The notes beneath the pieces were generated by a model. It was not told where the DNA came from, made no database searches, and worked only from the letters and a program-made list of their open reading frames with translations. Of a stretch of DNA of 64,000 nt, positions 19,235 to 28,249 are shown piece by piece. Numbering within the stretch: the first letter of the stretch is position 1; every line of letters starts with the position of its first letter. The position numbers and the translations under genes were made by a program. The stretch is from contig NZ_QDKQ01000011.1 in NCBI RefSeq assembly GCF_003116815.1, positions 120,016-184,015 on the forward strand, in the 5' to 3' direction. The stretch is from Caulobacter endophyticus. Its GTDB lineage: Bacteria; Pseudomonadota; Alphaproteobacteria; Caulobacterales; Caulobacteraceae.

Positions 19235-19672
19235 ATGTCGAGCTACGCCCTGTCGCTGATCCTGGCCGTGATCGCTTGCGTCATCGGCGGGGTATTGGGC
19301 GGGCTGGTGCTGGCGCGGCCGGACGCGATGCTGGGCCTGGCGGGGCTGAAGAGCGAGCAGGAGGGCGGCAGCAACGCCGCCCTGACCGAGGGGCGCGCCT
19401 TCGGCGGCCTGCTGATCGCCTCGCACGGCGCCGCGGCCCTGTTCCTGGGGTGGCAGTCCAGCGCAGGGGCGGCCATGGCGCTGGTGCTGTCCGTCGCCTG
19501 GTTCGGGGCGGCGTTCGGACGGCTGGTCTCGATGATGCTGCAGAAGGCCGGCGGGCGCTTCAACTACGGCAGCGTGGTGCTGAACCTGCTGATGGGGATC
19601 ACCCTGGCCCTGCCGTTCTTCAACCAGGGCGCCCTGCCGCTGCACCGCATCGGCGGCAGCATGCTGGTCTGA
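19235..19672 (+). CDS. Small membrane protein, DUF4345-like
   Basis: The 145-residue product has about four hydrophobic segments (near 5-27, 55-75, 80-98 and 115-130). The conserved-looking E-G-R-A-FGG and AWFGAAFGRL stretches recall the DUF4345 group of four-helix membrane proteins. The start is ATG at 19235, after CCGGAGAG. It follows the VOC gene by 16 nt and is probably in the same transcript. No function is known. Confidence 0.65.
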   Translation: MSSYALSLILAVIACVIGGVLGGLVLARPDAMLGLAGLKSEQEGGSNAALTEGRAFGGLLIASHGAAALFLGWQSSAGAAMALVLSVAWFGAAFGRLVSMMLQKAGGRFNYGSVVLNLLMGITLALPFFNQGALPLHRIGGSMLV

Positions 19673-19738
19673 AGCTTCGCCGCAAAAGCGCCGCCATTCC
19701 ACCTGAGATTGCGTCATGGGGCAGAAGCGGAGAGCGGG

Positions 19739-20497
19739 ATGGCGACGTGGACGAGGCGTGGGGCGATAGCCGGCGCAGCGGCGATGACGAGCCTGTCGGC
19801 CGGCGCGGCCGCGGCGCAGACGCGGGTTCCGGTGCTGGGCGAACCGGCCAAGGCGCTCGACACGCCGGCCCTGCGCGGCAACCGCATGGCCCGGGCGTTC
19901 CGCGAGCCGCCGGCAGGGCTGAAGATCCCGGCGGTGCAGGTCGAGCGCCGCGAAGGCGTTGCGCCCCTGAAGCTGCAGCCGGGCCTCACCCTGGTCTCGC
20001 TGTGGGCGCCCTGGTGCGCGCCGTGCCTGCATGAGCTGGGCGACCTGGCCAGGCTGCAGGAGAAGTTCGGCGGCCCGCGCTTGCGCATCCTGCCGATCCT
20101 GACCGCCCCGCGCGAGCCCATCACGGCGGCCGAGACCGGCTTCCTGCTCAAGAAGCACAAGGCGGGCGTGTTCTCGCCGGTGATCGACCGCGGCGCCGAC
20201 TCCAAGGGCCTGTTCCTGGCGCTGAGCGTGCGCGACACGCCCAACGGTCCGGCGCGGCCGGGCCTGCCGTGCAACCTGCTGGTCTCCGCCGACGGGGCCG
20301 TGCTGGCCCGCCAGTTCGGCGCGCCGATGGCCGGCAGGGTCCAGGGCACGGGCGAGGGCGGCAAGGTGACGCCCGCCGACGTCGCCAAGATCGGCACCCT
20401 GTGGGCCACCTCCGACGGCGAGGCGCTGATGAACGCCCTGGCGAAGGGCGAGATCGCTGGCGGTTCACCCGCGCGGCCGCGCGCCCTCGTGAGCTAG
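19739..20497 (+). CDS. Exported thioredoxin-like (TlpA-type) protein
   Basis: The 252-residue product has an N-terminal twin-arginine-like region (WTRRGAIAG) and signal sequence, then a thioredoxin fold with the active site WAPWCAPC. It is probably a periplasmic thiol reductase or disulfide exchanger. The ATG at 19739 gives the export signal directly. Its 3' end overlaps the convergent ogt gene by 33 bases. The partner protein is unknown; cytochrome c or copper-centre maturation is a common role for such proteins. Confidence 0.82.
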   Translation: MATWTRRGAIAGAAAMTSLSAGAAAAQTRVPVLGEPAKALDTPALRGNRMARAFREPPAGLKIPAVQVERREGVAPLKLQPGLTLVSLWAPWCAPCLHELGDLARLQEKFGGPRLRILPILTAPREPITAAETGFLLKKHKAGVFSPVIDRGADSKGLFLALSVRDTPNGPARPGLPCNLLVSADGAVLARQFGAPMAGRVQGTGEGGKVTPADVAKIGTLWATSDGEALMNALAKGEIAGGSPARPRALVS

Positions 20498-20992
20498 CAG
20501 CCAGGCCTTGCGCTCGATCCCGCCGCCGTAGCCGGTCAGGGCGCCGTCCGTCCCGACCAGCCGGTGGCAGGGCACGACGATGCTGAGCGGGTTGGCGCCG
20601 TTGGCCGCGCCGACGGCCCGCACCGCCGCCGGCTTGCCGATGCGCGCCGCCAGGGCCGCGTAGGTCTGGGTAGTTCCTGGCGCGACCCCGCCCAGGGCGC
20701 GCCACACCGCCTGCTGGAAGGCTGTGCCGCCGGTGGTCCAGGGGATCGTCGCGATCGCGGCGAGGTCGCCCTCGAAATAGGCGACGAGCGCGGCGCGGGT
20801 GGCCGCGGGCGCCGCGCCGGCCTCCAGCGTCGCCTCGCCGTAGTGCAGCCGCAGCAGGCGCAGCATTCTCGCCTCGTAGTCGTGGAAGTCCGCCGCCCGC
20901 AGCCGGCCCTCGGCGTCGACGACCAGCAGCAGCTCGCCGATCGGGCTGGGCGCACGGTCTAGGATCAGGCGGGCGGGGGCGATGGTCGGCAT
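20465..20992 (-). CDS. ogt: Methylated-DNA--protein-cysteine methyltransferase
   Basis: This enzyme removes alkyl groups from O6-alkylguanine by irreversible transfer to its own cysteine. The 175-residue product has the active-site motif VVPCHRLVG, the preceding helix AVRAVGAANGANPL, and YGGGIERKAWLL at the C-terminus. The start at ATG 20992 gives the normal length for Ogt. The gene is convergent with, and overlaps, the thioredoxin-like gene. A second alkyltransferase domain is encoded at 38732-39454. Confidence 0.93.
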   Translation of the reverse strand: MPTIAPARLILDRAPSPIGELLLVVDAEGRLRAADFHDYEARMLRLLRLHYGEATLEAGAAPAATRAALVAYFEGDLAAIATIPWTTGGTAFQQAVWRALGGVAPGTTQTYAALAARIGKPAAVRAVGAANGANPLSIVVPCHRLVGTDGALTGYGGGIERKAWLLAHEGARPRG

Positions 20993-21294
20993 GGCGACAC
21001 TATGCGTTGGGCGTCTTTCGTTGTCCGCCCGTTTCTTGCGGGCGTGGTGATTACTGTCCAATTCGCCTTTTGGATGTGAATATGACCGCTTTCGAAAGAG
21101 TTGTAATGTCGACATATCGTTTGAAGGATTTGTCGTGTCTATGACTTAAGTGAACTTGGCCGTACAAGGTGCGACATTATGCGCACGAAAACTGGGCGAA
21201 TACATGCCGGTTAACGACCGATTCGCCATGGCGATTATGATCTCAGCAACCGCGTTCGCCGACCAATAGGCCCGCAGTCGGGAGGCCTTTGGGC
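20993..21294. other. Intergenic region between ogt and a secreted unknown
   Basis: About 300 bases, more AT-rich than average, lie between divergent genes and must hold promoters for both. A 7-bp inverted repeat (GGCGAAT...ATTCGCC, about 21195-21230) is the only structure I noticed. No gene is seen. Confidence 0.5.
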
Positions 21295-22332
21295 ATGGCG
21301 TGGAACAAGCATTGGATGGTGGCGGGCGCGGCGGTAGCCGTCCTGGCCATGGGCGGACTGGCGAGCGCGCGCCAGGAACGTGAAGCGCCGGGCGTAAGCC
21401 TGGCCGGAGAGGTCGTGGCCGCGGCCAGCGCCTTCGAGACCTACACCCGCGGGGCGGGCTCGATCTCGCCGGCCGTTTTCACCAACGGCGAGGGCGTGGC
21501 CAGGGCGCTGGTCGCCGGCGCGGCCTACAAGGCCGAACAGCTTGAGGCCGGCATGATCGCCTACGGCGCCATCGCGGCGCTGCAGGAGCCGGCCTTCATC
21601 GACGGCGTGCGCCAGGCGGCCCGCCAGACCTCGCGAGAGGCGCTGGTCGAGCGGCTGCTGGCTTCGCCCGAGAGCGTGGTCGAGATCGAGGGCGTCGGCC
21701 TGGCCGCCGCCCGGGCCCAACTGGCCCTGCAGGGCCGTGGCGCGCCGCTGGCCGTCGCCGGCCGGGCCGTCAAGCAGTCGGCCTACGATATCCAGCGCGA
21801 GACCTGGTCGAAGGCCGCCGTGGCCGACAACGTCGGGCGCCTGGCGCGGGTCAAGCAGCTGTCGGCCACGGCGTTCGCGCCGGGCCAGGACGACGCCGGA
21901 CGCCTGATCCAGGCGGCCACGGGCGCGGGCGGCGGCTTCGCCGAGGGCGGCCGGGTGTTCACGCCGGTGACGGTGCGCTCGGCGGCCCTGGCGGCCCTGG
22001 CCGTGCTGGACGCCGCCGGCGACGCTGACGTGCCCCGCCTGGCCCCGGTGCTGGGCGAGAAGAAGACGAACTTCTGCATGAAGATCGCCAAGCTGAACCT
22101 CTACCAGTGTCTGGCCGTCGCCGGTCCGCACTATGAGGACGTCTTCTGCCTGGGCCAGCACGCGATGATCGACACGGCCCAGTGCGTCAACGACGCGGCG
22201 GGGACCAACCTGTCCTCGCCGGCGGTCGCGCCGCCTTCGCCGCCGCCCCGGCCGGCAGGCTTCGTGATCCCGGTGGCCAGCGCCGCGCCCAGCGCCATCG
22301 CCCCGACGACCTTGGCTCAAGCCCCGCAATGA
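21295..22332 (+). CDS. Secreted protein of unknown function
   Basis: The 345-residue product has a clear signal peptide (WMVAGAAVAVLAMGGLASA), a helical Ala/Gly-rich body, and a C-terminal segment with four cysteines (NFCMKI, LYQCLA, VFCLGQ, TAQCVN) that could form two disulfides. A Pro/Ala-rich tail follows. The ATG at 21295 lies 9 nt after GGAGG and is better than a TTG at 21289. I recognise no family. The cysteine pattern and signal suggest a periplasmic or outer-membrane-associated protein. Confidence 0.75.
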   Translation: MAWNKHWMVAGAAVAVLAMGGLASARQEREAPGVSLAGEVVAAASAFETYTRGAGSISPAVFTNGEGVARALVAGAAYKAEQLEAGMIAYGAIAALQEPAFIDGVRQAARQTSREALVERLLASPESVVEIEGVGLAAARAQLALQGRGAPLAVAGRAVKQSAYDIQRETWSKAAVADNVGRLARVKQLSATAFAPGQDDAGRLIQAATGAGGGFAEGGRVFTPVTVRSAALAALAVLDAAGDADVPRLAPVLGEKKTNFCMKIAKLNLYQCLAVAGPHYEDVFCLGQHAMIDTAQCVNDAAGTNLSSPAVAPPSPPPRPAGFVIPVASAAPSAIAPTTLAQAPQ

Positions 22333-22411
22333 GCCGGGCTTGATCGGCGCGCGCCGCCGTCGTTAACCTTCACCCCCGGCGGTTGCCGCCAGTTACCGTC
22401 GGGGGGCGGGG

Positions 22412-23494
22412 ATGAAGGGGCGCAAGTACGAGCTGTTCGCCAGGGCCAGGCGCCCGCGTCCGCTGCGGGCGCGCGAGATCTTGGCCTGGCCCGCCGAGGC
22501 CCAGTTCGTGTTCGACGCGGGAAGCGGCCCGCCGGCCGCGCCGTCGCGCATCGACGACGGCGACCTGCTGGACGCCTATTCCAACGCCGTGGTCCGCGCC
22601 GTCGAGACGGTGGGGCCGAGCGTCCTGCGCATCCATCCCATGCTGGACGACGCCAATGTGCAGGGCGTCGGCTCGGGCTTTGTGGTGGCCGAGGGCGGCG
22701 TCGTGCTGACCAACAGCCACGTGGTGCAGGGCGCGCGCCGTTTCGTCCTGGTCACCGCCGAGGGCCGCAGCCTGACGGCCCGTTGCATCGGCGATGACCC
22801 CGACACCGATCTCGCCTTGCTGAAGATCGACCAGGCGGTCGACCTGCCCGTCGTGCGGCTGGGCGATTCCAAGGCGCTGCGGCGCGGCCAGCTGGTCATC
22901 GCCATCGGCGCGCCCCTGGGCTTCGAGGCCACGGTGACCACCGGGGTGGTCTCGGCGCTGGGCCGGTCCTTACGCGGCGAGCGCGGCCGGCTGATCGAGG
23001 ACCTGATCCAGACCGACGCCGCCCTCAATCCCGGCAACAGCGGCGGGCCGCTGGTCGCCTCCAGCGGCGAGGTGATCGGCGTGGCCACCGCCGTCATCGC
23101 CGGCTATCCGGGCCTGTGCTTCGCGGTGGCGGCCAACACCGCCCGCTTCGTGACCGGCGAGCTTCTGGCCCATGGCCAGGTGCGCCGCGCCTCGATCGGC
23201 GTCGTCGCCCAGCAGGCCCCGCTGCCGCCGCTGCTGGCCCGCTCCACCGGCGTCACCCAGGGCTATGCGGTGTTCGTCGCCCAGGCCGATCCAGGCGGCC
23301 CGGCCGCCAGGGCCGGGGTGAGGGCGGGCGACCTCCTGGTGAAGGCCGGCGAGCGGCCGCTGACCGGCCTGGACGACCTGCTGCGGGCGCTCGACCACGC
23401 CTGCATCGACGTGGCCACCCCCTTCGTCCTGATCCGCGAGGGCCGGCTGATGACGGCGACGATCACGCCAAGGCTGCGGCGCAGGGGCGGGTAG
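22412..23494 (+). CDS. S1C (DegP/HtrA-type) serine protease with one PDZ domain
   Basis: The 360-residue product has the trypsin-like catalytic triad in the HtrA order: His in TNSHVV, Asp in DPDTDLALL, and Ser in NPGNSGGPL. A single PDZ domain follows (GPAARAGVRAGDLLVKAGERPL). Unlike periplasmic DegP/DegQ, the N-terminus (MKGRKYELFARARRPRPLR) is basic and hydrophilic, with no signal peptide or membrane anchor visible. It may be cytoplasmic, or a true start may lie elsewhere. GGGGCGGGG precedes the ATG. Confidence 0.9.
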   Translation: MKGRKYELFARARRPRPLRAREILAWPAEAQFVFDAGSGPPAAPSRIDDGDLLDAYSNAVVRAVETVGPSVLRIHPMLDDANVQGVGSGFVVAEGGVVLTNSHVVQGARRFVLVTAEGRSLTARCIGDDPDTDLALLKIDQAVDLPVVRLGDSKALRRGQLVIAIGAPLGFEATVTTGVVSALGRSLRGERGRLIEDLIQTDAALNPGNSGGPLVASSGEVIGVATAVIAGYPGLCFAVAANTARFVTGELLAHGQVRRASIGVVAQQAPLPPLLARSTGVTQGYAVFVAQADPGGPAARAGVRAGDLLVKAGERPLTGLDDLLRALDHACIDVATPFVLIREGRLMTATITPRLRRRGG

Positions 23495-23506
23495 GGGGGG
23501 CGGCGG

Positions 23507-24472
23507 TCAGTTGGCGCTGTCGGGCGTGGTCACCTTGAAGCCGCGCGCTCGCAGCGTGGCCAGCACCCCATCCTCGGCCACCAGGCCGCGCAGCGAAAGC
23601 ACCGCCACGGCCTTGCCGGGCGTCTTCATCGCCTCGCTCACCGCGTCGACCTGGGCGGCCGACATGCGGCGGAATTCCTCGGACATGCCGGGCAGGGCCA
23701 TGATGCAGCGCTGGCTCTGGCGCGGGGCGTGGACGGCGGCGCGGACGTCGCCTTGCGCCCAGGCGCGGGCGGCGGCGCGAACCGGTCCGGGCCCGGCCTC
23801 GACCTCGTCGATCACGCCCTCCAGGCAGATCAGCCCCGCTTCCTCGGAATGCCGCTTCACCACGGCCTTGATCATCGGCACGGCCTTGTAGACGGCGACC
23901 GGGCGAGACTTGACCTTGTGCTTGCGGGCCAGCCTGCCGATCGTCTTTTCGGGCTCCTCGCTGGTCAGGCCGCTGCGCCTGACGGCGTGGCCGGCCAGCA
24001 TCAGGCCCGCGCCCAGCGGCTTCCAGTCCTTCCAGCCGTCGTCCTTGCGGCCCGTCGCCGCCCAGGCCCTGGCCAGGCGCGGGGCAAGATCCGGGGCGAC
24101 CTGGTCTAGCGGACGGTCGGCCTTGAGCTTGCTGCGCATCGAAAGCAGGGCGGGCAGGTCGGTGAGCCCGGCCTTGGCGACGGGCGGCGTGATCACGGCG
24201 AAGGCCCCGTCCAGTCGCCGCTCCAGCACCGAGGTGTCCCAGGTCATGCCCTTGGGCGTCGCCCCGGGTACGCCCAGGATGTAGATCGTGGTGTCGGCGT
24301 CGCTGACCTTCCACCAGGCCGGGCCAGGCAGCCTGGCGTTGACCACCAGTTCCTCGACCACGTTGGCCTCGGGGTCGTCGATCACCAGGACTTCGGGCGG
24401 CGCCTGGGCGTGGGACAAGGAGGCGGCGGCCAAGGCCGTCAGCGCGGCAAAGGCCGCCAGGCGTCTACGCAT
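23507..24472 (-). CDS. TraB/GumN-like secreted protein, copy 1
   Basis: The 321-residue product has a signal peptide ending in SHAQA and the opening GPAWWKVSDADTTIYILG, characteristic of TraB/GumN proteins, which share the distant Tiki/EreA-like fold. It ends with GKAVAVLSLRGLVAEDGVL, where the last conserved block lies. Activity in bacteria is not established; some relatives are thought to be metal-dependent hydrolases. It is convergent with the S1C protease gene (12 nt apart). Its upstream neighbour on the same strand is a paralogue. Confidence 0.78.
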   Translation of the reverse strand: MRRRLAAFAALTALAAASLSHAQAPPEVLVIDDPEANVVEELVVNARLPGPAWWKVSDADTTIYILGVPGATPKGMTWDTSVLERRLDGAFAVITPPVAKAGLTDLPALLSMRSKLKADRPLDQVAPDLAPRLARAWAATGRKDDGWKDWKPLGAGLMLAGHAVRRSGLTSEEPEKTIGRLARKHKVKSRPVAVYKAVPMIKAVVKRHSEEAGLICLEGVIDEVEAGPGPVRAAARAWAQGDVRAAVHAPRQSQRCIMALPGMSEEFRRMSAAQVDAVSEAMKTPGKAVAVLSLRGLVAEDGVLATLRARGFKVTTPDSAN

Positions 24473-24499
24473 GATGATGTCCCCCTGGTCGGCGCCGGA

Positions 24500-25498
24500 T
24501 CATTCGTCCGGGGTCGAGACTTTCAGCCCCTTGGCCCGCAGTTGGTCGAGGACGCCGTCCTGCGCCAGCAGCGAACGCAGTTCGATGACGGCGACGGCCT
24601 TTCCCGGCTTTTTCAGGGCCGCCTCGATCGCCCGGACGGCGTCGTCGCGACCCTCGCGCAGCTCGCGGGCGATGGAGGGTGTGGAGTCCAGGCAGCGCTG
24701 GAAGCCCCGATCGGCCGCCACCACGTCGCGCACCTGACCCTCGGCCCAACGGCGGGCGGTGTCCTTGATCCCGCCCTGGCCGCTTTCGGCCTGACGCAGG
24801 CCGGCGTCCAGGCACAGCGTCTGAAGGGGCTGGGGCGCGGTCGCCAGCGCCTTGATGGAATCGACCAGGCTGTAGCCGGGCAGGTTCTGGATGCGCGGGC
24901 GCTTGGCCAGGTCCTTGCTCCTGGCGATGTCGCGGATGCGGTCGGTGACGCCGCCCAGGCTGATCGACACGTTGCCGTCCTGGCTGCTGGCGACCATGAA
25001 GCCGGCGAAGGCGGGCTTGGTGTCGTCCATCGAATCCGGCTTCTGCTTCATGGCCTTGAGGCGGGCCTCCAACCGCGCGCGCAGCTCCGGCGACAGGGTC
25101 TGGCGCATCGGCGTGTCGGACACGAACAGCTTGCGGCCGCCCACGGCCAGGGCGATCAGGCGCACGACGCTGACGTCGGCCTCCTGGCCCATGACAAGCA
25201 CGTTGGCGCCGTCGAGCCGGCGGCGCAGCACCGACTCTTCGGCCCTGGTGTCCGAGGGGACCATGGCCGGCACGCCCAGCACATAGACGGTGGTGTCGGC
25301 GTCGCTGACCTTCCACCAGGCAGGCCCCGGCAGGCGGGCGTTGACCACCAGCTCCTCGACCAGGTTCTCGTTGGGGTCGACGCGCTGCAGGTCGATCGGC
25401 CCGGAGGCGTCCACCGCCTGCTGGGCGAGGGCGGGGCCGGCGCAGAGGGCAAGCAGAAAGCCCGCGACGGCGGGGGCGGCGGTCGGGCGGCTGATCAC
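24500..25498 (-). CDS. TraB/GumN-like secreted protein, copy 2
   Basis: The product of about 332 residues shares with its neighbour the block EELVVNARLPGPAWWKVSDA, the later GKAVAVIELRSLLAQDGVL, and overall length, so the two arose by tandem duplication. I favour GTG at 25498, which gives a signal peptide ending in PALAQQ; an ATG at 25552 would add 18 charged residues ahead of it. It is 27 nt upstream of copy 1 and probably co-transcribed. The function is unknown. Confidence 0.76.
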   Translation of the reverse strand: MISRPTAAPAVAGFLLALCAGPALAQQAVDASGPIDLQRVDPNENLVEELVVNARLPGPAWWKVSDADTTVYVLGVPAMVPSDTRAEESVLRRRLDGANVLVMGQEADVSVVRLIALAVGGRKLFVSDTPMRQTLSPELRARLEARLKAMKQKPDSMDDTKPAFAGFMVASSQDGNVSISLGGVTDRIRDIARSKDLAKRPRIQNLPGYSLVDSIKALATAPQPLQTLCLDAGLRQAESGQGGIKDTARRWAEGQVRDVVAADRGFQRCLDSTPSIARELREGRDDAVRAIEAALKKPGKAVAVIELRSLLAQDGVLDQLRAKGLKVSTPDE

Positions 25499-25643
25499 TA
25501 TCTCTCGTCCTCGGCGGGTTCGGAATCGTTCTAGGATGACGGGTCGCCGCAAGCTGAACCGTTCTCAACCGAGGCGGTCAAATTAAGTCGCCGCAATGCA
25601 GGGCTCGCCTGCGCTGCCTGTCCGCGCTGAAAGTCCGTCGTCC

Positions 25644-27587
25644 ATGCCGATCCGCCGCCTGCCGCCCGAGACCGTCAACCGCATCGCCGCCGGCGAGGTG
25701 GTCGAGCGGCCCGCCAGCGCCATCAAGGAGCTGGTCGACAACGCCATCGACGCCGGCGCCACCCGCATCGAGGTCGAGGCCCACGGCGGCGGCCTGACGC
25801 GGATCATGGTCGCCGACGACGGCTGCGGCATGAGCGCCGAGGAGCTGCCGGTGGCCATCGAGCGTCACGCGACCTCGAAGCTGGCGCCCGACGAGGAGGG
25901 CCTCTGGGATCTCCTGCGCATCCACACCATGGGTTTCCGGGGCGAGGCCCTGCCGTCGATCGGTTCGGTGGCGCGGCTGTCGATCAGCTCGCGCGCCAAG
26001 GGCCAGCGCGAGGCCTGGTCGATCCTGGTCGAGGGCGGCGCGGTCGGCGAGGTCTCGCCCGCCGCCTTCGCCGGGGACAACGGCACGCGGATCGAGGTGC
26101 GCGACCTGTTCTACGCCACGCCCGCTCGCCTGAAGTTCATGAAGTCCGAGCGCGCCGAGGCCCAGGCGATCACCGAGGAGCTGAAGCGCCAGGCCATGGC
26201 CCACGAGTCGGTGGGCTTCTCGCTCGACATCGACGGCCGCCGCATCCTGCGCCTGCCGCCCGAGCATCCGGGTCCGCAAGGGCGCCTGGCGCGCCTGGCC
26301 GCCGTGCTGGGCCGCGACTTCCAGGACAACGCCCTGGAGATCGATCAGCTTCGCGACGGCGTGCGGCTGTCCGGGTTCGCGGGGCTTCCGACCTACAATC
26401 GCGGCAACGCCGCCCACCAGTACCTGTTCGTCAACGACCGTCCGGTGCGCGACCGCCTGCTGCAGGGCGCCCTGCGCGCGGCCTATGCCGACTTCCTGGC
26501 CCGCGACCGCCACCCCAGCGCGGCGCTCTACGTCACGCTGGATCCGACCGAGGTCGACATCAACGTCCACCCGGCGAAAGCCGAGGTGCGCTTCCGCGAC
26601 CCGTCGCTGGTGCGCGGCCTGATCGTCGGGGCCCTGCGCCACGCCCTGGCCGGCGCCGGTCACCGCGCCTCGACCACCACGGCAGCCCAGGCGCTGGACA
26701 GCATCCGGCCGCAGAGCGTGTTCCCCGGTTATCAGCCGGGGCCGTCTCCCACCGGCTTCTCGGCCTGGCGCGAGGGCGGCTGGACGCCGCCGACCCAGCG
26801 TCCGATGGACCTGCCGGGCCTGTCGGACGTCTCGGCCCGCCACGAGGCGCGGCCGGAAGAGGCCTATCAGACGCTTGGAGGCCTGGCGGGCGGTCTGGGC
26901 GTCGCCGAGGCGGTGCGCGAGGCGGCCTATGGCGGCTACGACGCAGCGCCCAACGTGGCCTATCCCGGTCACGACGCCCAGCCGACCCAGCCGTTCGACC
27001 CGATCGACTTTCCGCTGGGCGCGGCCCGGGCCCAGGTGCACGAGACCTACATCGTCTCCCAGACCCGCGACGGCGTCGTCATCGTCGACCAGCACGCCGC
27101 CCACGAGCGCCTCGTCTACGAGCGCATGAAGCACGAGATGGAAGCCGGCGGCGTGGCCCGCCAGGCCCTGCTGCTGCCCGAGGTGGTCGAGCTGGACCCG
27201 GCCGAGGCCGAGCGGGTCGTGGCCCGCGCCGAGGAGCTGTCGGCCCTGGGTCTGGTGCTGGAGGGCTTCGGTCCCGGCGCGGTGCTGGTGCGCGAGACGC
27301 CGGCCCTGCTGGGCAAGACCGACGCGGCGGGCTTGGTGCGCGACATCGCCGACGATCTGGCCGAGAACGGCCAGGCCCTGGCCCTGAAGGAGCGGCTGGA
27401 GGAGGTCTGCTCGACCATGGCCTGTCACGGCAGCGTCCGCGCCGGCCGCCGCCTGGCCGCCGCCGAGATGAACGCCCTGCTGCGCGAGATGGAGGCCACG
27501 CCCCATTCGGGCCAGTGCAACCACGGCCGTCCCACCTATGTGGAGCTGAAGCTGTCGGACATCGAGAAGCTGTTCGGCCGTCGCTAG
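25644..27587 (+). CDS. mutL: DNA mismatch repair protein MutL
   Basis: MutL couples mismatch recognition by MutS to strand incision. The 647-residue product has the GHKL ATPase N-terminus ([33 protein letters not shown]) and a variable linker at about 350-460. The C-terminal domain carries the endonuclease motif DQHA-x2-E-x4-E ([12 protein letters not shown] from Asp482), plus ACHGSVRAG and QCNHGRPT. It should therefore nick DNA itself, as expected where MutH is absent. The start at 25644 gives the canonical [20 protein letters not shown] opening. It is transcribed away from the TraB-like pair. Confidence 0.97.
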   Translation: MPIRRLPPETVNRIAAGEVVERPASAIKELVDNAIDAGATRIEVEAHGGGLTRIMVADDGCGMSAEELPVAIERHATSKLAPDEEGLWDLLRIHTMGFRGEALPSIGSVARLSISSRAKGQREAWSILVEGGAVGEVSPAAFAGDNGTRIEVRDLFYATPARLKFMKSERAEAQAITEELKRQAMAHESVGFSLDIDGRRILRLPPEHPGPQGRLARLAAVLGRDFQDNALEIDQLRDGVRLSGFAGLPTYNRGNAAHQYLFVNDRPVRDRLLQGALRAAYADFLARDRHPSAALYVTLDPTEVDINVHPAKAEVRFRDPSLVRGLIVGALRHALAGAGHRASTTTAAQALDSIRPQSVFPGYQPGPSPTGFSAWREGGWTPPTQRPMDLPGLSDVSARHEARPEEAYQTLGGLAGGLGVAEAVREAAYGGYDAAPNVAYPGHDAQPTQPFDPIDFPLGAARAQVHETYIVSQTRDGVVIVDQHAAHERLVYERMKHEMEAGGVARQALLLPEVVELDPAEAERVVARAEELSALGLVLEGFGPGAVLVRETPALLGKTDAAGLVRDIADDLAENGQALALKERLEEVCSTMACHGSVRAGRRLAAAEMNALLREMEATPHSGQCNHGRPTYVELKLSDIEKLFGRR

Positions 27588-27593
27588 CAGATC

Positions 27594-27724
27594 CTCCCCC
27601 TGAAGGGGGAGGTGTCGGCGAAGCCGACGGAGGGGGACGTGATTGCTCCCGTCTGTGGCCACGCTGAGTTCAGGAGATACTTCCCCCTCCGGCCCTTCGG
27701 GCCACCTCCCCCTTCCGGGGGAGG
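27594..27724. repeat. GC-rich composite intergenic repeat, copy 3
   Basis: CTCCCCCTGAAGGGGGAG, then GTGTCGGCGAAGCCGACGGA, then a diverged middle, then GGCCCTTCGGGCCACCTCCC and CCCTTCCGGGGGAG. It begins 7 nt after mutL and may also end its transcript. Confidence 0.88.
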
Positions 27725-27836
27725 ATCTCGCGCGCATGGGCCTGCTGACAGGCCGTGGCGAGGCCTCCTGTAGCCAAGCGGAGCCGAACCGGCTTTCCGC
27801 CCGGGCGTTCTGTCGCCCGATCACAGGAGATCTCCC

Positions 27837-28238
27837 ATGCAATTGCACCGCGGCCGAATGATCGACCACATCCAACTGCGGGCCAGGGATCTGGACGCTA
27901 CCAAGCGCTTCTACAAGGCGGTGCTTGAGGTGATCGGCGTCGACTACGACGACCAGCCCGACCACCTGTCGGCCGACGAACTGTGGATCGATGCGGGCGA
28001 GCCGGCGACGCATATCCACCTGGCCTTCCAGGCCAAGGATCGGGAGATGGTCCAGCGTTTCTACGACGCGGGCCTGGCCGCTGGCGGCCGCGACAACGGC
28101 GGGCCGGGCGAGCGGGAATATCATCCCGACTATTACGCCGCCTTCCTGCTGGATCCCGACGGCAACAACATCGAGGCGGTGTTCCACGGCCCGCATGAGC
28201 GTTCGGCCGACAGCGTGGTTCTGACCTGGGACGAATAG
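27837..28238 (+). CDS. VOC-family protein (glyoxalase-like)
   Basis: The 133-residue product has the VOC fold: MIDHIQLRARDLDATKRFY at the start and FLLDPDGNNIEAVFHGP near the end, with His and Glu in metal-ligand positions. It shares GGRDNG and the terminal pattern with the protein at 18835-19218. AGGAGA six bases before ATG 27837 supports that start, although an ATG at 27858 gives a more typical VOC N-terminus. The substrate is unknown. Confidence 0.87.
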   Translation: MQLHRGRMIDHIQLRARDLDATKRFYKAVLEVIGVDYDDQPDHLSADELWIDAGEPATHIHLAFQAKDREMVQRFYDAGLAAGGRDNGGPGEREYHPDYYAAFLLDPDGNNIEAVFHGPHERSADSVVLTWDE

Positions 28239-28249
28239 GACCTACGGTT

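Noticed and set aside
25578..28196. 872-codon open frame on the minus strand
   Set aside because: It is antisense to mutL and crosses an intergenic repeat. Composition and lack of motifs mark it as a shadow.
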